Source of the DNA: an uncultured Anderseniella sp.
GTDB taxonomy: Bacteria > Pseudomonadota > Alphaproteobacteria > Rhizobiales > Aestuariivirgaceae
Length of the DNA stretch: 64,000 nucleotides
Assembly (NCBI GenBank): GCA_947488295.1
Contig: CANKYU010000002.1
Span: 496,001 to 560,000, forward strand
Direction of reading: 5' to 3'
Made by a program: the position numbers and the translations under genes. Positions 7,977 to 17,424 of this stretch are shown one piece after another (within the stretch, counting starts at the first letter, position 1; every line of letters starts with the position of its first letter). The notes under the pieces are model-generated. The model had not been told where the DNA came from, searched no databases, and was given only the letters and a program-made list of their open reading frames with translations.

Positions 7977-9530
7977 ATGATGTCAACCAGTGTCAGCGAG
8001 CCGGGCTTGCGAGTAGAGTTAGCGGATGAGGCAGCCAGTGAGCGGCTTGCGGCCGGCCTTGCCATGCTGGCGGGCAAAGGCGACCTGATCAAACTGGAAG
8101 GCGACCTTGGCGCCGGCAAGACCACGCTTGCCAGAAGTTTCATACGCACCCTTGCCGGCAACCCGGATCTGGAGGTGCCTAGTCCGACGTTCACATTGGT
8201 CCAGACATATGAGCTGGAAGGCACAAGCGTGGCCCACATGGATTTCTACCGGCTTGAAGACCCGGCCGAGATCGATGAGCTTGGCGTTGACGAGGCCCTC
8301 GATGCCGGACCTGTGATTGTCGAATGGCCGTCGCGTGCGGCAGAATTACTGCCGCGTGGCGGATTGCTGATTGAGTTGAGTGAGGCAAACGGCGGGCGCA
8401 GCGCCCACCTGACAGGCAGCCACGAAAGCTGGACCGCGCGGCTTGAGAAATTGCAGCAGATTGACAGACTTCTGGCGACAAGCGGCTGGGATACCGCCAA
8501 CCGCCACAAGATGCCTGCCGATGCCTCGTCGAGGCGCTATGAACGCTTGAGTGACGGGCCGGGCGGCGCCAGCGGGCTGTTGATGGACATGCCGTCGCGG
8601 CCTGACGGCGACCTTGTCCGAAATGGCCTGCCCTACAGCCGCATTGCGCATCTGGCAGAAGACATTCGTGCCGTTGAGGCGATCAATCGCGGCCTGCTGG
8701 CACAGGGCCTGTCGGCACCGGAAATCCATGCCATTGACACCAGCAGCGGGCTTGCCGTCATCGAGGATTTCGGCGCTGACAGCTTCCGGTCGCTGCTCGA
8801 TGACGCCGATCAGTTTTCCCTGTGCCTGGCCAGCGCCGTGATGATGCTGGCCAACATGGCCCGGACCAACTGGCCGGATGAAGTCGAACTGTCTTCGGGT
8901 GACCGCTACCGGCTGTCGCACTACGACATGGACGCGCTGCTGATCGAGGCCGAACTGTGCCTTGACTGGTACTGGCCGCATGTGTGCGGTGCGCCGTTGC
9001 CCGATGAAGCGCGCGATGAATTCATGACCGCTTGGCGCGAGGTTCTGCAAACAGTGCAGGCCAGCCCGCCGGTCTGGGTGTTGCGCGATTTTCATGTCGA
9101 CAACCTGTTCTGGCTGCCCGGGCGCGACGGCGACCGCAAGATCGGGCTCATCGACACGCAGGACTGTGTGCTGGGCCATCCAGCCTATGATCTTGCATCC
9201 CTGCTGCAGGACGTGCGCGTGACCATCCCCGCCGATGCCGAGAAGGATTACTACGACATGTATACGGCAGCGCGCAGCGCCGATGACCGGGACTTTGACA
9301 CCACTTCGTTTGCAGCCGCCTACGCCATACTGGGCGCCCAGCGCGCCACAAAGATACTGGGCATCTTCGCCCGCCTGAATGCCCGCGACGGAAAACCGGG
9401 CTATCTCAGGCATCTGCCGCGCACCAGTGATGTTCTGGAACACAATCTGCGCCACCCGGCGCTGGGCGCGGTGAAGGCGTGGTTTGACACGCATTTGCCG
9501 CGCAACGTGCGTGACGGTGCCGGTTCATGA
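7977..9530 (+). CDS. tsaE: Fusion of TsaE (tRNA t6A ATPase) and AmgK-like sugar kinase
   Basis: 517 residues with two domains. Residues 1-150 are TsaE: Walker A GDLGAGKTTLARSF, SPTFTLVQTYE and the DFYRLE and VEWPSRA motifs. TsaE is the ATPase that supports the TsaBD complex making threonylcarbamoyl-adenosine 37 in tRNA. Residues about 170-510 are an aminoglycoside-phosphotransferase fold with the catalytic loop LRDFHVDNLFW (Asp371, Asn376) and metal site IGLIDTQD. This half resembles AmgK, the anomeric kinase for N-acetylmuramate/N-acetylglucosamine. The next gene is a MurU-like nucleotidyltransferase overlapping by four bases, which supports a cell-wall recycling role. Such fusions are common in Alphaproteobacteria. 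Confidence 0.9.
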   Translation: MMSTSVSEPGLRVELADEAASERLAAGLAMLAGKGDLIKLEGDLGAGKTTLARSFIRTLAGNPDLEVPSPTFTLVQTYELEGTSVAHMDFYRLEDPAEIDELGVDEALDAGPVIVEWPSRAAELLPRGGLLIELSEANGGRSAHLTGSHESWTARLEKLQQIDRLLATSGWDTANRHKMPADASSRRYERLSDGPGGASGLLMDMPSRPDGDLVRNGLPYSRIAHLAEDIRAVEAINRGLLAQGLSAPEIHAIDTSSGLAVIEDFGADSFRSLLDDADQFSLCLASAVMMLANMARTNWPDEVELSSGDRYRLSHYDMDALLIEAELCLDWYWPHVCGAPLPDEARDEFMTAWREVLQTVQASPPVWVLRDFHVDNLFWLPGRDGDRKIGLIDTQDCVLGHPAYDLASLLQDVRVTIPADAEKDYYDMYTAARSADDRDFDTTSFAAAYAILGAQRATKILGIFARLNARDGKPGYLRHLPRTSDVLEHNLRHPALGAVKAWFDTHLPRNVRDGAGS

Positions 9531-10243
9531 CCGGCTCCCGCGCCATGGTGCTGGCGGCCGGCCTGGGCACCCGCATGCGGCCGTTGACGCTGGACCGGCC
9601 CAAGCCGCTGATCGAGGTTGCCGGCAGATCGCTGCTGGATCGCGGTGTGGACACGCTTAAGCGCTCGGGCGTGACGCATATGGTCGTCAACAAGCATTAT
9701 CTGCCTGACCAGATAGAAGCCTGGGCAGGCAACAGAGATGACCTGAACATCACGGTACAGGATGAAACGGCTGAGCTGCTGGATACCGGTGGCGGCGTGG
9801 CGCGGGCATTGCCACATCTGGGTGATGAGGCGTTTTTTGTGCTGAACTCGGATTCGTTCTGGGTTGACGGGACCATCCCGGCCCTGCGGCGCATGGCAGC
9901 GCTTTGGGATGACGGACGGATGGACTGTCTGTTACTGTTGTCCGGCAAAACCCGTTCGATCGGTTTCGACGGACCCGGTGATTTTGAGATGAACACGCAA
10001 GCACAACTGTCGCGCCGCAGCGGCGATACCGCACCCCTGGTCTATGCCGGCGCCTATCTGGTGCATCCGCGATTGTTCGCCGGTGCACCGGATGGCGCAT
10101 TTTCCATGAACCTGCTGTGGAACCAGGCAATCGCCGGCCAGCGCCTTTACGGCATGGAGCACGATGACTGGTGGCTGCATGTGGGCACCCCGGCAGCGAT
10201 TACAGAAGCGGAAGACAGGCTGGCCGCGCTGGGCGCGCCATGA
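9527..10243 (+). CDS. murU: MurU-like sugar-1-phosphate nucleotidyltransferase
   Basis: 238 residues. The N-terminus VLAAGLGTRMRPLTLDRPKP is the nucleotide-binding signature of the NTP-transferase family; NSDSFW supplies the metal-binding Asp. The size and the AmgK-like domain directly upstream suggest it makes UDP-MurNAc from MurNAc-1-phosphate in peptidoglycan recycling. A mannose-1-phosphate guanylyltransferase is the main alternative, since the families cannot be separated by motif alone. ATGA overlap with the upstream gene, and the addB start lies four bases inside its end. Confidence 0.8.
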   Translation: MTGSRAMVLAAGLGTRMRPLTLDRPKPLIEVAGRSLLDRGVDTLKRSGVTHMVVNKHYLPDQIEAWAGNRDDLNITVQDETAELLDTGGGVARALPHLGDEAFFVLNSDSFWVDGTIPALRRMAALWDDGRMDCLLLLSGKTRSIGFDGPGDFEMNTQAQLSRRSGDTAPLVYAGAYLVHPRLFAGAPDGAFSMNLLWNQAIAGQRLYGMEHDDWWLHVGTPAAITEAEDRLAALGAP

Positions 10244-13200
10244 CGCAGCACGCCACCGCGTCTGTGTTCACCATTCCACCGTCGTGCGGGTTTCTGCCAG
10301 GTCTTGTTGCATCCATCCTTGAAGGGCACCTGTTGCCCAGCGCTCAAGGCGCGCCGGACCCGCTTGAGTTGAGCACCTGGACAATCCTGCTGCCGACCCG
10401 GCGCGCGGTGCGGGCCTGCCGTGAAGCCTTTATCGAGGCCGATCCGGATACGGCACGCCTGCTGCCGGTCATTCGCGCACTGGGCGACGTCGACGAGGAT
10501 GAACTCCACATCACCGGCACGTTTGGGCCGGGCGCCGCAGTCGATCTCGAGTTACCGCCCGCCGCAGCCCAGGTGCAGCGACAGTTTCTGCTGACAGGCA
10601 TTGTGCGTGACTGGGCACGCGCCAACCCGGTCAGTCCGGCAGCCCGTGCCGTCAATGACAGCGTTTCCCATGCGCTGCAGATGGCCCGATCACTGATACA
10701 ACTGATCGACAGCCTGGAAACCGGCGATATTACGCTGGCGGACCTGCCCCACCTGCTCTCCGGTGATCATGAAATGCCACTGCATCGCAGTGAGGCTGCC
10801 GATTTCCTGCAAATCATCGCACAAACCTACCCGGCCGCCATGGCGGAGGCAGGCCTTATGGGACCGCAGGCACGCCGCTCCACCCTGCTGCAGGCAGAAG
10901 CCGCCAGGTTGCGCCAGCAACCGCCTGCCGGCCCGGTGATCGCGGCGGGCTCAACCGGATCAGTCCCTGCAACTGCTGATCTGCTGGCGACAATTGCCCA
11001 CCTGCCGCGTGGCGCGGTGATATTGCCGGGTCTTGATCACAGGCTGGATGCCGAAAGCTGGGCCGGTATTGCAGCATCCCCGCAGCATCCCCAGTACGGC
11101 ATGAAGGAGCTGCTGGAAAAAATCGGCGTCGAGCGCGACAACGTGCCAGACCTGCCGGGTGTGCAGGTAACCGAAACCGGACAGGCCCGTGCCCTGCTGG
11201 CCTCCGAGACGATGCGGCCCAGCGAGGCGACCCATCTGTGGAAGGATCTCGCCAGCTGTCGCGCCGAGTTCAGTCTTGCATGTCAGACCGTCTGCGAACT
11301 GGTATGCCCCGAAATGCGCGAACAGGCGCTGATGATCGCCATGTTGATGCGGCGCTCGCATGATGAAAACCGTGCCTGTTCGCTGATAACACCGGACCGG
11401 CAACTGGCACGCCGGGTCGCAGCCGAGCTGGCGCGCTGGGACATTCATGTCGATGACAGTGCGGGCGAACCCCTGGCCGGGACCGAGCAGGGCATTTTCT
11501 TCCGGCTGGTGGGAGAGGTATGCGCACCGACGGCGCGGGCGCACGATCTGGTTGCGCTGCTGGGCCACAGCCTGATGGCGGATGAGCTGGTTGCCGGAAC
11601 CGATATGCGCACATTGGCGAAACTGCTGGAAATCGCCCTGTTCCGGCAGATGCCCGGCGGTCATCACCTGCGTGGCCTCGCAGCGCGCATTGCACAGGCA
11701 AAAACACTGGCAACAGACACATTTGCCCATCCGCTGGCCAGGAACATATCAGCGCAACAATGGAATGACCTGGCCGCCCTGGCAACGCGGCTTGAGCAGA
11801 TCATGACGCCGTTGCTGGATCTGTCGGACAGCGGTGACGGCCGCCCGCTTGGCGGTCTGCTCAACGCGCATATTTCAATTGCCGAGGCCTTGAGCGCCGG
11901 GGCCAGCGGTGTTGCCGACAGATTGTGGACCGGTGAAGCAGGCAATGCGCTGTCGGAAACCCTGCGCGAACTGCTCGATCATGCAGCTGCTGCGCCCGCG
12001 ATGACGCATGCGGATTATTGCGGGTTCATCACGGAGACCTTAAGTGCCGTGCCGGTGCGCAGGCGGTATCCGCTGCACCCAAAGCTGCAGATACTGGGCT
12101 TGCTGGAGGCTCGCCTGGTGCAGACGGAACAGGTTGTTCTCGGCGGCCTGAATGAGGGCACCTGGCCGGGGGATGCCGATCCGGGGCCGTGGCTGTCGCG
12201 CCCGCAGCACCTGGCTGTCGGGCTGCAGCTGCCGGAACGCAGGCTGGGTCTGGCGGCACATGATTTCGTCCAGGGTCTCGGGGCCGAAACAGTGGTGCTG
12301 ACCTGGGCCCGCAAGGTCAACGGCACACCCGCGGTTGCATCGCGCTGGCTGTTGAGGCTGCGGGCGGTGCTGGCGGCGGCAGGGCTTGAGGACGCGCTGC
12401 AGCCTGATCCGGCAACCGACTGGGCAGGATGGGCGTTGGGACTGGACTGGCATGCGAAGATGCCGGCGGCTGACAAACCCGCCGCTGCAGTGCCGCCGAA
12501 ACCGGCGCCGCCTGTCGCGGCACGGCCACGGCGATACTCGGTATCGCGGGTCGAAAGGCTGATGCAGGATCCCTACTGGCTGTATGCAAATGCAATCCTG
12601 AGACTGAAACCGCTGCCACCGCTTGACCGCGAGCCGGGCGCGGCCGAACGCGGCCAGCTGGTGCATGCAGTTGTGGAGAAGTTCACCGAGCAGTATCCGG
12701 GCGTTCTGCCTGACGATGCCCGGGCGATCATGCGCGAAATCGCGGTGAGGCTCATTGGCGAGTATGCGCCCGATCCCGCCCTCAGAGCACTCTGGCTGCC
12801 GCAGGTGTGGCGCATGACCGACTGGTTCTGTGAACACGAAGCGGAGCTACGTCAGGATGTTGCCGCACAATTCACCGAACTGGACGGCACGCACGCATTT
12901 GAGATCGATGGTGAAAGTGTTGAACTGACAGCGCGGGCGGACCGAATTGACCGGCTGCAGTCCGGCTCGCTGCGTATTGTGGACTACAAGACCGGCGGTG
13001 CCAGCCTGATGGCGCTGTATGACAGGAACGGCAAGCAACGCAAGAGTTACAAGCCGCAGCTCTACCTGGAAGGCTGGATTGCCGAGCAGGGCGGATTTGC
13101 GAAACTGCCGGACACGCAGGTTGAAGAGCTATTGTACATTCGCCTGTCCGGCGGAGACCCGCCCGGCACCCTGATCGGGCCATCGGGCAAGCTGAATATT

Positions 13201-13392
13201 GCAGACGAGATTGAAAATGCTGCCGATGGAGTGCGCTCCCTGATTACCAGTTATCTGAGCGCCACGCAGGCTTATCCGGCCCGGGCGGGAGAAGAAGCCT
13301 GGAACCGAAAGGGCGATTATGACCACCTGTCACGATGGCGCGAGTGGGGCCAGGGCAGCGATCACGGGTCAGACAACGGTGAAGGCGAATGA
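10240..13392 (+). CDS. addB: Double-strand break repair protein AddB
   Basis: 1050 residues from the ATG at 10240, which overlaps the preceding stop (ATGA). The frame is open upstream to 10171, but that stretch lies inside the nucleotidyltransferase gene. The C-terminal region holds a PD-(D/E)xK nuclease: ELTARADRID and LRIVDYKTGG near residues 890-920, with a downstream YKPQLYLEGW motif. The N-terminal part (LLPTRRAVRACREAF) replaces a Walker A, as in alphaproteobacterial AddB. With AddA, encoded immediately downstream, it resects double-strand breaks for RecA loading, the functional equivalent of RecBCD. Confidence 0.93.
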   Translation: MTQHATASVFTIPPSCGFLPGLVASILEGHLLPSAQGAPDPLELSTWTILLPTRRAVRACREAFIEADPDTARLLPVIRALGDVDEDELHITGTFGPGAAVDLELPPAAAQVQRQFLLTGIVRDWARANPVSPAARAVNDSVSHALQMARSLIQLIDSLETGDITLADLPHLLSGDHEMPLHRSEAADFLQIIAQTYPAAMAEAGLMGPQARRSTLLQAEAARLRQQPPAGPVIAAGSTGSVPATADLLATIAHLPRGAVILPGLDHRLDAESWAGIAASPQHPQYGMKELLEKIGVERDNVPDLPGVQVTETGQARALLASETMRPSEATHLWKDLASCRAEFSLACQTVCELVCPEMREQALMIAMLMRRSHDENRACSLITPDRQLARRVAAELARWDIHVDDSAGEPLAGTEQGIFFRLVGEVCAPTARAHDLVALLGHSLMADELVAGTDMRTLAKLLEIALFRQMPGGHHLRGLAARIAQAKTLATDTFAHPLARNISAQQWNDLAALATRLEQIMTPLLDLSDSGDGRPLGGLLNAHISIAEALSAGASGVADRLWTGEAGNALSETLRELLDHAAAAPAMTHADYCGFITETLSAVPVRRRYPLHPKLQILGLLEARLVQTEQVVLGGLNEGTWPGDADPGPWLSRPQHLAVGLQLPERRLGLAAHDFVQGLGAETVVLTWARKVNGTPAVASRWLLRLRAVLAAAGLEDALQPDPATDWAGWALGLDWHAKMPAADKPAAAVPPKPAPPVAARPRRYSVSRVERLMQDPYWLYANAILRLKPLPPLDREPGAAERGQLVHAVVEKFTEQYPGVLPDDARAIMREIAVRLIGEYAPDPALRALWLPQVWRMTDWFCEHEAELRQDVAAQFTELDGTHAFEIDGESVELTARADRIDRLQSGSLRIVDYKTGGASLMALYDRNGKQRKSYKPQLYLEGWIAEQGGFAKLPDTQVEELLYIRLSGGDPPGTLIGPSGKLNIADEIENAADGVRSLITSYLSATQAYPARAGEEAWNRKGDYDHLSRWREWGQGSDHGSDNGEGE

Positions 13393-16300
13393 GCGCAGCA
13401 GCGGAATTCGACACGGCCAGACAGCAGCAGGACCTCGCGTCGGGGCCTGATGTTTCGGCATTCGTGCCGGCAAATGCCGGCGCTGGCAAAACCCATGTGC
13501 TGGTTGGCCGTGTCATCCGGCTGCTGCTCAACGGGGTGCAACCCGAACGCATTCTGTGCCTGACCTATACCCGCGCCGCAGCGGCTGAAATGTCGGAACG
13601 CCTGTTTGAAAAGCTGTCCGGCTGGATTGCCAGGGATGATCAGGAGTTGCGCGCGTTGATCCGCAAGGATGTCGCGCAATCCGATATGGAAATACGCGAT
13701 CTGGACGAGGCACGCAGACTGTTCACCCGTGCCCTTGAAACACCCGGCGGCCTGAAGGTCCAGACCATTCATGCCTTCTGCGAGCGCTTGCTGCAGCGGT
13801 TTCCGATTGAAGCAGGCGTGGTGCCCGGTTTCCATGTGCTGAGCGCCACCGACAGCCGCGATCTGATGACGCTCGCACGAGCGCAAGTGCTGACCCGTGA
13901 TGATGACAGCATCCGCGATGCCGTGTCGACAATCACACCATTTGCCAATGAACAGGCCTTTTCCGGTCTGCTTCACGAACTGCACAAGCATGCCGGCAAG
14001 CTGCAGGCCGCGTTTGGTACCGAGGAGACGTTTCCCCGGCTGACAGCGCACCTCAATCATATCTTCGGCCTGACCGGGGAAGAAACGTCGCAGGACATCG
14101 CAGACGAGTTCACATCGCATCTCGACAGGCCGTCACTGCAACATGCCGCCACGCTGATGGCAGGCGACGCCGCAGTGACCAATACCAACCAGGCAACTCT
14201 GATCACCGGCATGCTGGCGGCACAGGCACCGCAGGACGTCCTGTCGATCGCCAGGCAAATTGCGCTGACCGGCAAGGGCAAACCCAAGGGTGACACGGCG
14301 CTGGTGACCAAAAAACTGGACGAGCGTCATCCGGAATGCCGCCAGGCATTGCTGAGGATGCGAGAGCAGTTGCAGGCGGCGCTGGAAAGCGTCAATGCGC
14401 TGCTGATCGTGCGCTCGACCACTGCACTGGTGTATCTGGGACTGGAAATCATCTCCACCTTCAACAGGCTGAAGCAGAACCTTGCGGCTTATGACTTCGA
14501 AGACCTGATACACCAGACGGTTGATCTGTTACATCACAATGCCGACGCTCAATGGGTGCTGTACAAGCTCGACGGCGGGCTGGAGCACATACTGATAGAT
14601 GAAGCCCAGGACACCAGTCCCGATCAGTGGCAGATCATCAACGCGCTGACGGAAGAGTTCTTTGCCGGTGAAGGCGCACGCGCCGGATTGGCGAGAACCA
14701 TGTTCGCGGTGGGCGACCGCAAACAGTCGATCTATTCGTTCCAGGGTGCCGATCCGCGGGAATTCGACAAGCAGGCAGGTCATTACGAGGCCCTGATCAG
14801 CAATGCCGGAGAGACCTATCGCGAGGTTCCGCTTGAACACTCCTTCCGCTCCAGCGAACTGGTGCTGCGTGCAGTTGACATGGTGTTCAAACGTGATGAC
14901 GCAAGCCGGGGTGTAACCTCTGAAATCCAGCCCGAGGTCCGGCACCTGCCAATCCGCAAGGGTGAACAGGGGCTGGTCGAAATCTGGGACCTTGAGCGCG
15001 GCCGGTCGGATGACGATGTCCAGCACTGGGAGCCGAAATCAGGCGAGATTGTCGATCCGCCACACCTGGTGATGGCCCGCCGCATCGCCACAACAATCGC
15101 GCAATGGACGCACGAGCGTTCGCCTGAAATGCTGAAACAGGACCGCCGGGTCATGCCGTCCGACATCCTTATCCTGGTGCGCCAGCGATCATACCTGATG
15201 GCGGCAATCGTGCGGGCGCTGAAGGAGGCGAGTGTACCGGTTGCCGGTGCCGACCGGCTGAAACTGCTCGACCATATCGCGATCCAGGACCTGATGGCGC
15301 TGGCGCAGGCCTGCATCCTGCCACAGGATGACCTCAACCTTGCCGGGGTGCTGAAAAGCCCGCTGTTCACCCATGATGACGGTGTGACACGGTTTGACGA
15401 TGACAGCGACCTGTTTGCGCTGGCCTACGAACGCCACAACAGCAGCGTCCGGGAAAGGCTGGAAACCGCCGTCGCGGCAGGCAAGCCCTATGCCGATGCC
15501 TGTGACCAACTGGCGCGCTGGCGCGAGCTGGCCGCAAGGTCCAGCGTGTTCGACTTCTATTCAGCCGTCCTGTCACGCGATGGCGGCAGGCGGGCGCTGC
15601 TCGGCGGGCTCGGACCGGAAGCAGCCGATCCGATAGACGCCTTTCTGCAACTGGCCCTGGAGTATGAACAGCAGCACGCGCCGTCACTGGCCGGTTTCCT
15701 GGCATGGCTTGAGGCGACCCAGGCCGACATCCGCCGCGACATGGATCAGGCCGGCGGCGAAGTGCGCGTCATGACGGTGCACGGCGCCAAGGGCCTGGAA
15801 GCGCCGATCGTGTTCTTGCCGGATACCTGCTCAGCGCCGGAGGCCCGGAAAATCGACAGCGTCCTGTTCACCGACAGCCACATACCGGTATGGCGGCTGA
15901 AATCCGACTATGCCACGCGTGTAACCGATGCACTCAGGGACAGGGCCTTTGACGGCCTGATGGAAGAGTACAACCGGCTGCTCTACGTGGCCATGACCAG
16001 GGCGCGTTACCGGCTTTATGTGTGCGGTTTCGTCAAGCCGAAGAGCAAGACCGCACCGGCCGAAGCACCAGGCGGCAGCTGGTATGCCATGATGCATGCT
16101 GCGCTGACCGGTGGCGATGATCCGTTGCTGCAACAACATGTCGACAGTGAAGGTTTCTGCACATGGCGGGCCGGCGACCCGCAGGTCAGCGACGACAAGG
16201 AAAGCGCCGGCGGCGACGCGGCGCAGGCGTCCGCACCGCCTGACTGGGCCCATGTCCCGGCTCACAGCATCGCCGCGCCCAGCCGCTGGCTGGCGCCGTC

Positions 16301-16904
16301 GAAAATCGACGCATCCGGTGCGGCAGACGATGGCTGGAGCAGTGAAACGGCATTGTCGCCATTGGCACCGCGCACCGATACACGGTTCCGCAGGGGCCAG
16401 CTGGTGCACCGGCTGTTACAATCGCTGCCGGAGCTTGCCGACGCGCAGCGTGAACCTGCTGCCCGGCGGTTCCTGGCCGCCAACGGTGTTACCGAGCCCG
16501 AGCTTGAGGCAACCGTGTCGGAAATCATGATGCTGTTTACCGACGCCCGGTTCGCCGGCGTTTTTTCCGCCGCTGCACGGCCGGAGGTCTCGATTGCGGC
16601 CATGATTGACCTGCCCGACCAGGAAAAGCTCGGCCTGACAGGCCAGATCGACCGGCTGCTGGTTGAACCTGACCGGGTGCTTGTAGTGGATTTCAAGACA
16701 AATCGTCCGCCACCCGACAGCGTCAATGACGTGCCCGGCATCTACCTGCGCCAGCTTGCAGCGTACTCAAAGGCGCTACAGCGGGTTTATCCGGGCAGAG
16801 CCATTGAATGCGCCCTTTTATGGACGGATGCCCCTGCCCTGATGCCGGTACCGAACGCCATGCTGGACGAGGCCTGGCAGGGATCGGCGATCACAACGGT
16901 GTAA
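13389..16904 (+). CDS. addA: Double-strand break repair helicase AddA
   Basis: 1171 residues, a UvrD/Rep-type superfamily 1 helicase fused to a nuclease. Motifs in order: Walker A NAGAGKTHVLVGR (about residues 29-41), ILIDEAQDTSPDQW (motif II), VGDRKQSIYSFQGADP (motif III), LEHSFRSSELV (motif IV), MTVHGAKGLEAPIV (motif V) and LLYVAMTRARYRLYV (motif VI). The C-terminal nuclease reads GQIDRLL and VLVVDFKTNR. The start overlaps the addB stop (ATGA), so the two subunits are translationally coupled. Confidence 0.95.
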   Translation: MSAAAEFDTARQQQDLASGPDVSAFVPANAGAGKTHVLVGRVIRLLLNGVQPERILCLTYTRAAAAEMSERLFEKLSGWIARDDQELRALIRKDVAQSDMEIRDLDEARRLFTRALETPGGLKVQTIHAFCERLLQRFPIEAGVVPGFHVLSATDSRDLMTLARAQVLTRDDDSIRDAVSTITPFANEQAFSGLLHELHKHAGKLQAAFGTEETFPRLTAHLNHIFGLTGEETSQDIADEFTSHLDRPSLQHAATLMAGDAAVTNTNQATLITGMLAAQAPQDVLSIARQIALTGKGKPKGDTALVTKKLDERHPECRQALLRMREQLQAALESVNALLIVRSTTALVYLGLEIISTFNRLKQNLAAYDFEDLIHQTVDLLHHNADAQWVLYKLDGGLEHILIDEAQDTSPDQWQIINALTEEFFAGEGARAGLARTMFAVGDRKQSIYSFQGADPREFDKQAGHYEALISNAGETYREVPLEHSFRSSELVLRAVDMVFKRDDASRGVTSEIQPEVRHLPIRKGEQGLVEIWDLERGRSDDDVQHWEPKSGEIVDPPHLVMARRIATTIAQWTHERSPEMLKQDRRVMPSDILILVRQRSYLMAAIVRALKEASVPVAGADRLKLLDHIAIQDLMALAQACILPQDDLNLAGVLKSPLFTHDDGVTRFDDDSDLFALAYERHNSSVRERLETAVAAGKPYADACDQLARWRELAARSSVFDFYSAVLSRDGGRRALLGGLGPEAADPIDAFLQLALEYEQQHAPSLAGFLAWLEATQADIRRDMDQAGGEVRVMTVHGAKGLEAPIVFLPDTCSAPEARKIDSVLFTDSHIPVWRLKSDYATRVTDALRDRAFDGLMEEYNRLLYVAMTRARYRLYVCGFVKPKSKTAPAEAPGGSWYAMMHAALTGGDDPLLQQHVDSEGFCTWRAGDPQVSDDKESAGGDAAQASAPPDWAHVPAHSIAAPSRWLAPSKIDASGAADDGWSSETALSPLAPRTDTRFRRGQLVHRLLQSLPELADAQREPAARRFLAANGVTEPELEATVSEIMMLFTDARFAGVFSAAARPEVSIAAMIDLPDQEKLGLTGQIDRLLVEPDRVLVVDFKTNRPPPDSVNDVPGIYLRQLAAYSKALQRVYPGRAIECALLWTDAPALMPVPNAMLDEAWQGSAITTV

Positions 16905-16909
16905 ACGCA

Positions 16910-16940
16910 GCCTCTAGAGGCTTGACCCGCGTCGGGTCAA
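16910..16940. repeat. Two adjacent perfect palindromes before trxA
   Basis: GCCTCTAGAGGC (16910-16921) is a 12-base palindrome beginning 5 bases after the addA stop. It abuts TTGACCCG-CGT-CGGGTCAA (16922-16940), an 8-bp inverted repeat. There is no T-run, so an operator or a factor-dependent termination site fits better than an intrinsic terminator. The trxA ATG is 88 bases further on. Confidence 0.55.
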
Positions 16941-17028
16941 TACCTACTTGTTCAACAAGTTCAACTCTTGCACTGAAGCTGATTCCCTGGAGTTCAGGGC
17001 AAATCTCTCCCAAGAAAGGTTTTGCAAC

Positions 17029-17349
17029 ATGGCAACGAACGCTGTCACGGATGACTCATTCGAAAACGATGTAATCAAGTCCGATACGCCGGTAGTGGTG
17101 GATTTCTGGGCTGAATGGTGCGGCCCGTGCAAAATGATCGGCCCGTCTTTGGAAGAATTGTCCGATGAACTGGGTTCTGACGTCAAGATCGTCAAGATCA
17201 ACATCGACGAAAACCCGTCCGTGCCATCGAAGTTCGGCGTGCGCGGCATTCCCACACTGATGGTGTTCAAGGGCGGTGAAGTGGCATCAACCCAGGTCGG
17301 TGCCAATCCGAAAGGCAAGATTGCCGAATGGATCAAGGCATCCATCTAG
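17029..17349 (+). CDS. trxA: Thioredoxin
   Basis: 106 residues, standard length. The active site is [15 protein letters not shown], with the cis-proline loop [12 protein letters not shown]. This cytosolic disulfide reductant is served by thioredoxin reductase. The frame is open upstream to 16948, but the ATG at 17029 follows AGAAAGG and begins the family N-terminus, so it is chosen. It follows addA and converges with folC, the usual rhizobial arrangement. Confidence 0.96.
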   Translation: MATNAVTDDSFENDVIKSDTPVVVDFWAEWCGPCKMIGPSLEELSDELGSDVKIVKINIDENPSVPSKFGVRGIPTLMVFKGGEVASTQVGANPKGKIAEWIKASI

Positions 17350-17385
17350 GGCGTCAACTGACGACTTCAAACGGCCTTCTGACTG

Positions 17386-17424
17386 GTAGAGCGCGATTTT
17401 GCTGAATGCAGGTTCGCGCTCTAC
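17386..17424. terminator. Inverted repeat between convergent trxA and folC
   Basis: GTAGAGCGCGA (17386-17396) and TCGCGCTCTAC (17414-17424) form a perfect 11-bp stem with a 17-base loop, overlapping the last codon of folC. The location between two convergent genes suggests a bidirectional transcription end, but no T-run follows on either strand. Confidence 0.4.

Noticed and set aside
8346..9494. A 382-codon minus-strand frame opposite the TsaE/kinase fusion
   Set aside because: Antisense to conserved catalytic motifs; no ribosome site or recognisable protein.
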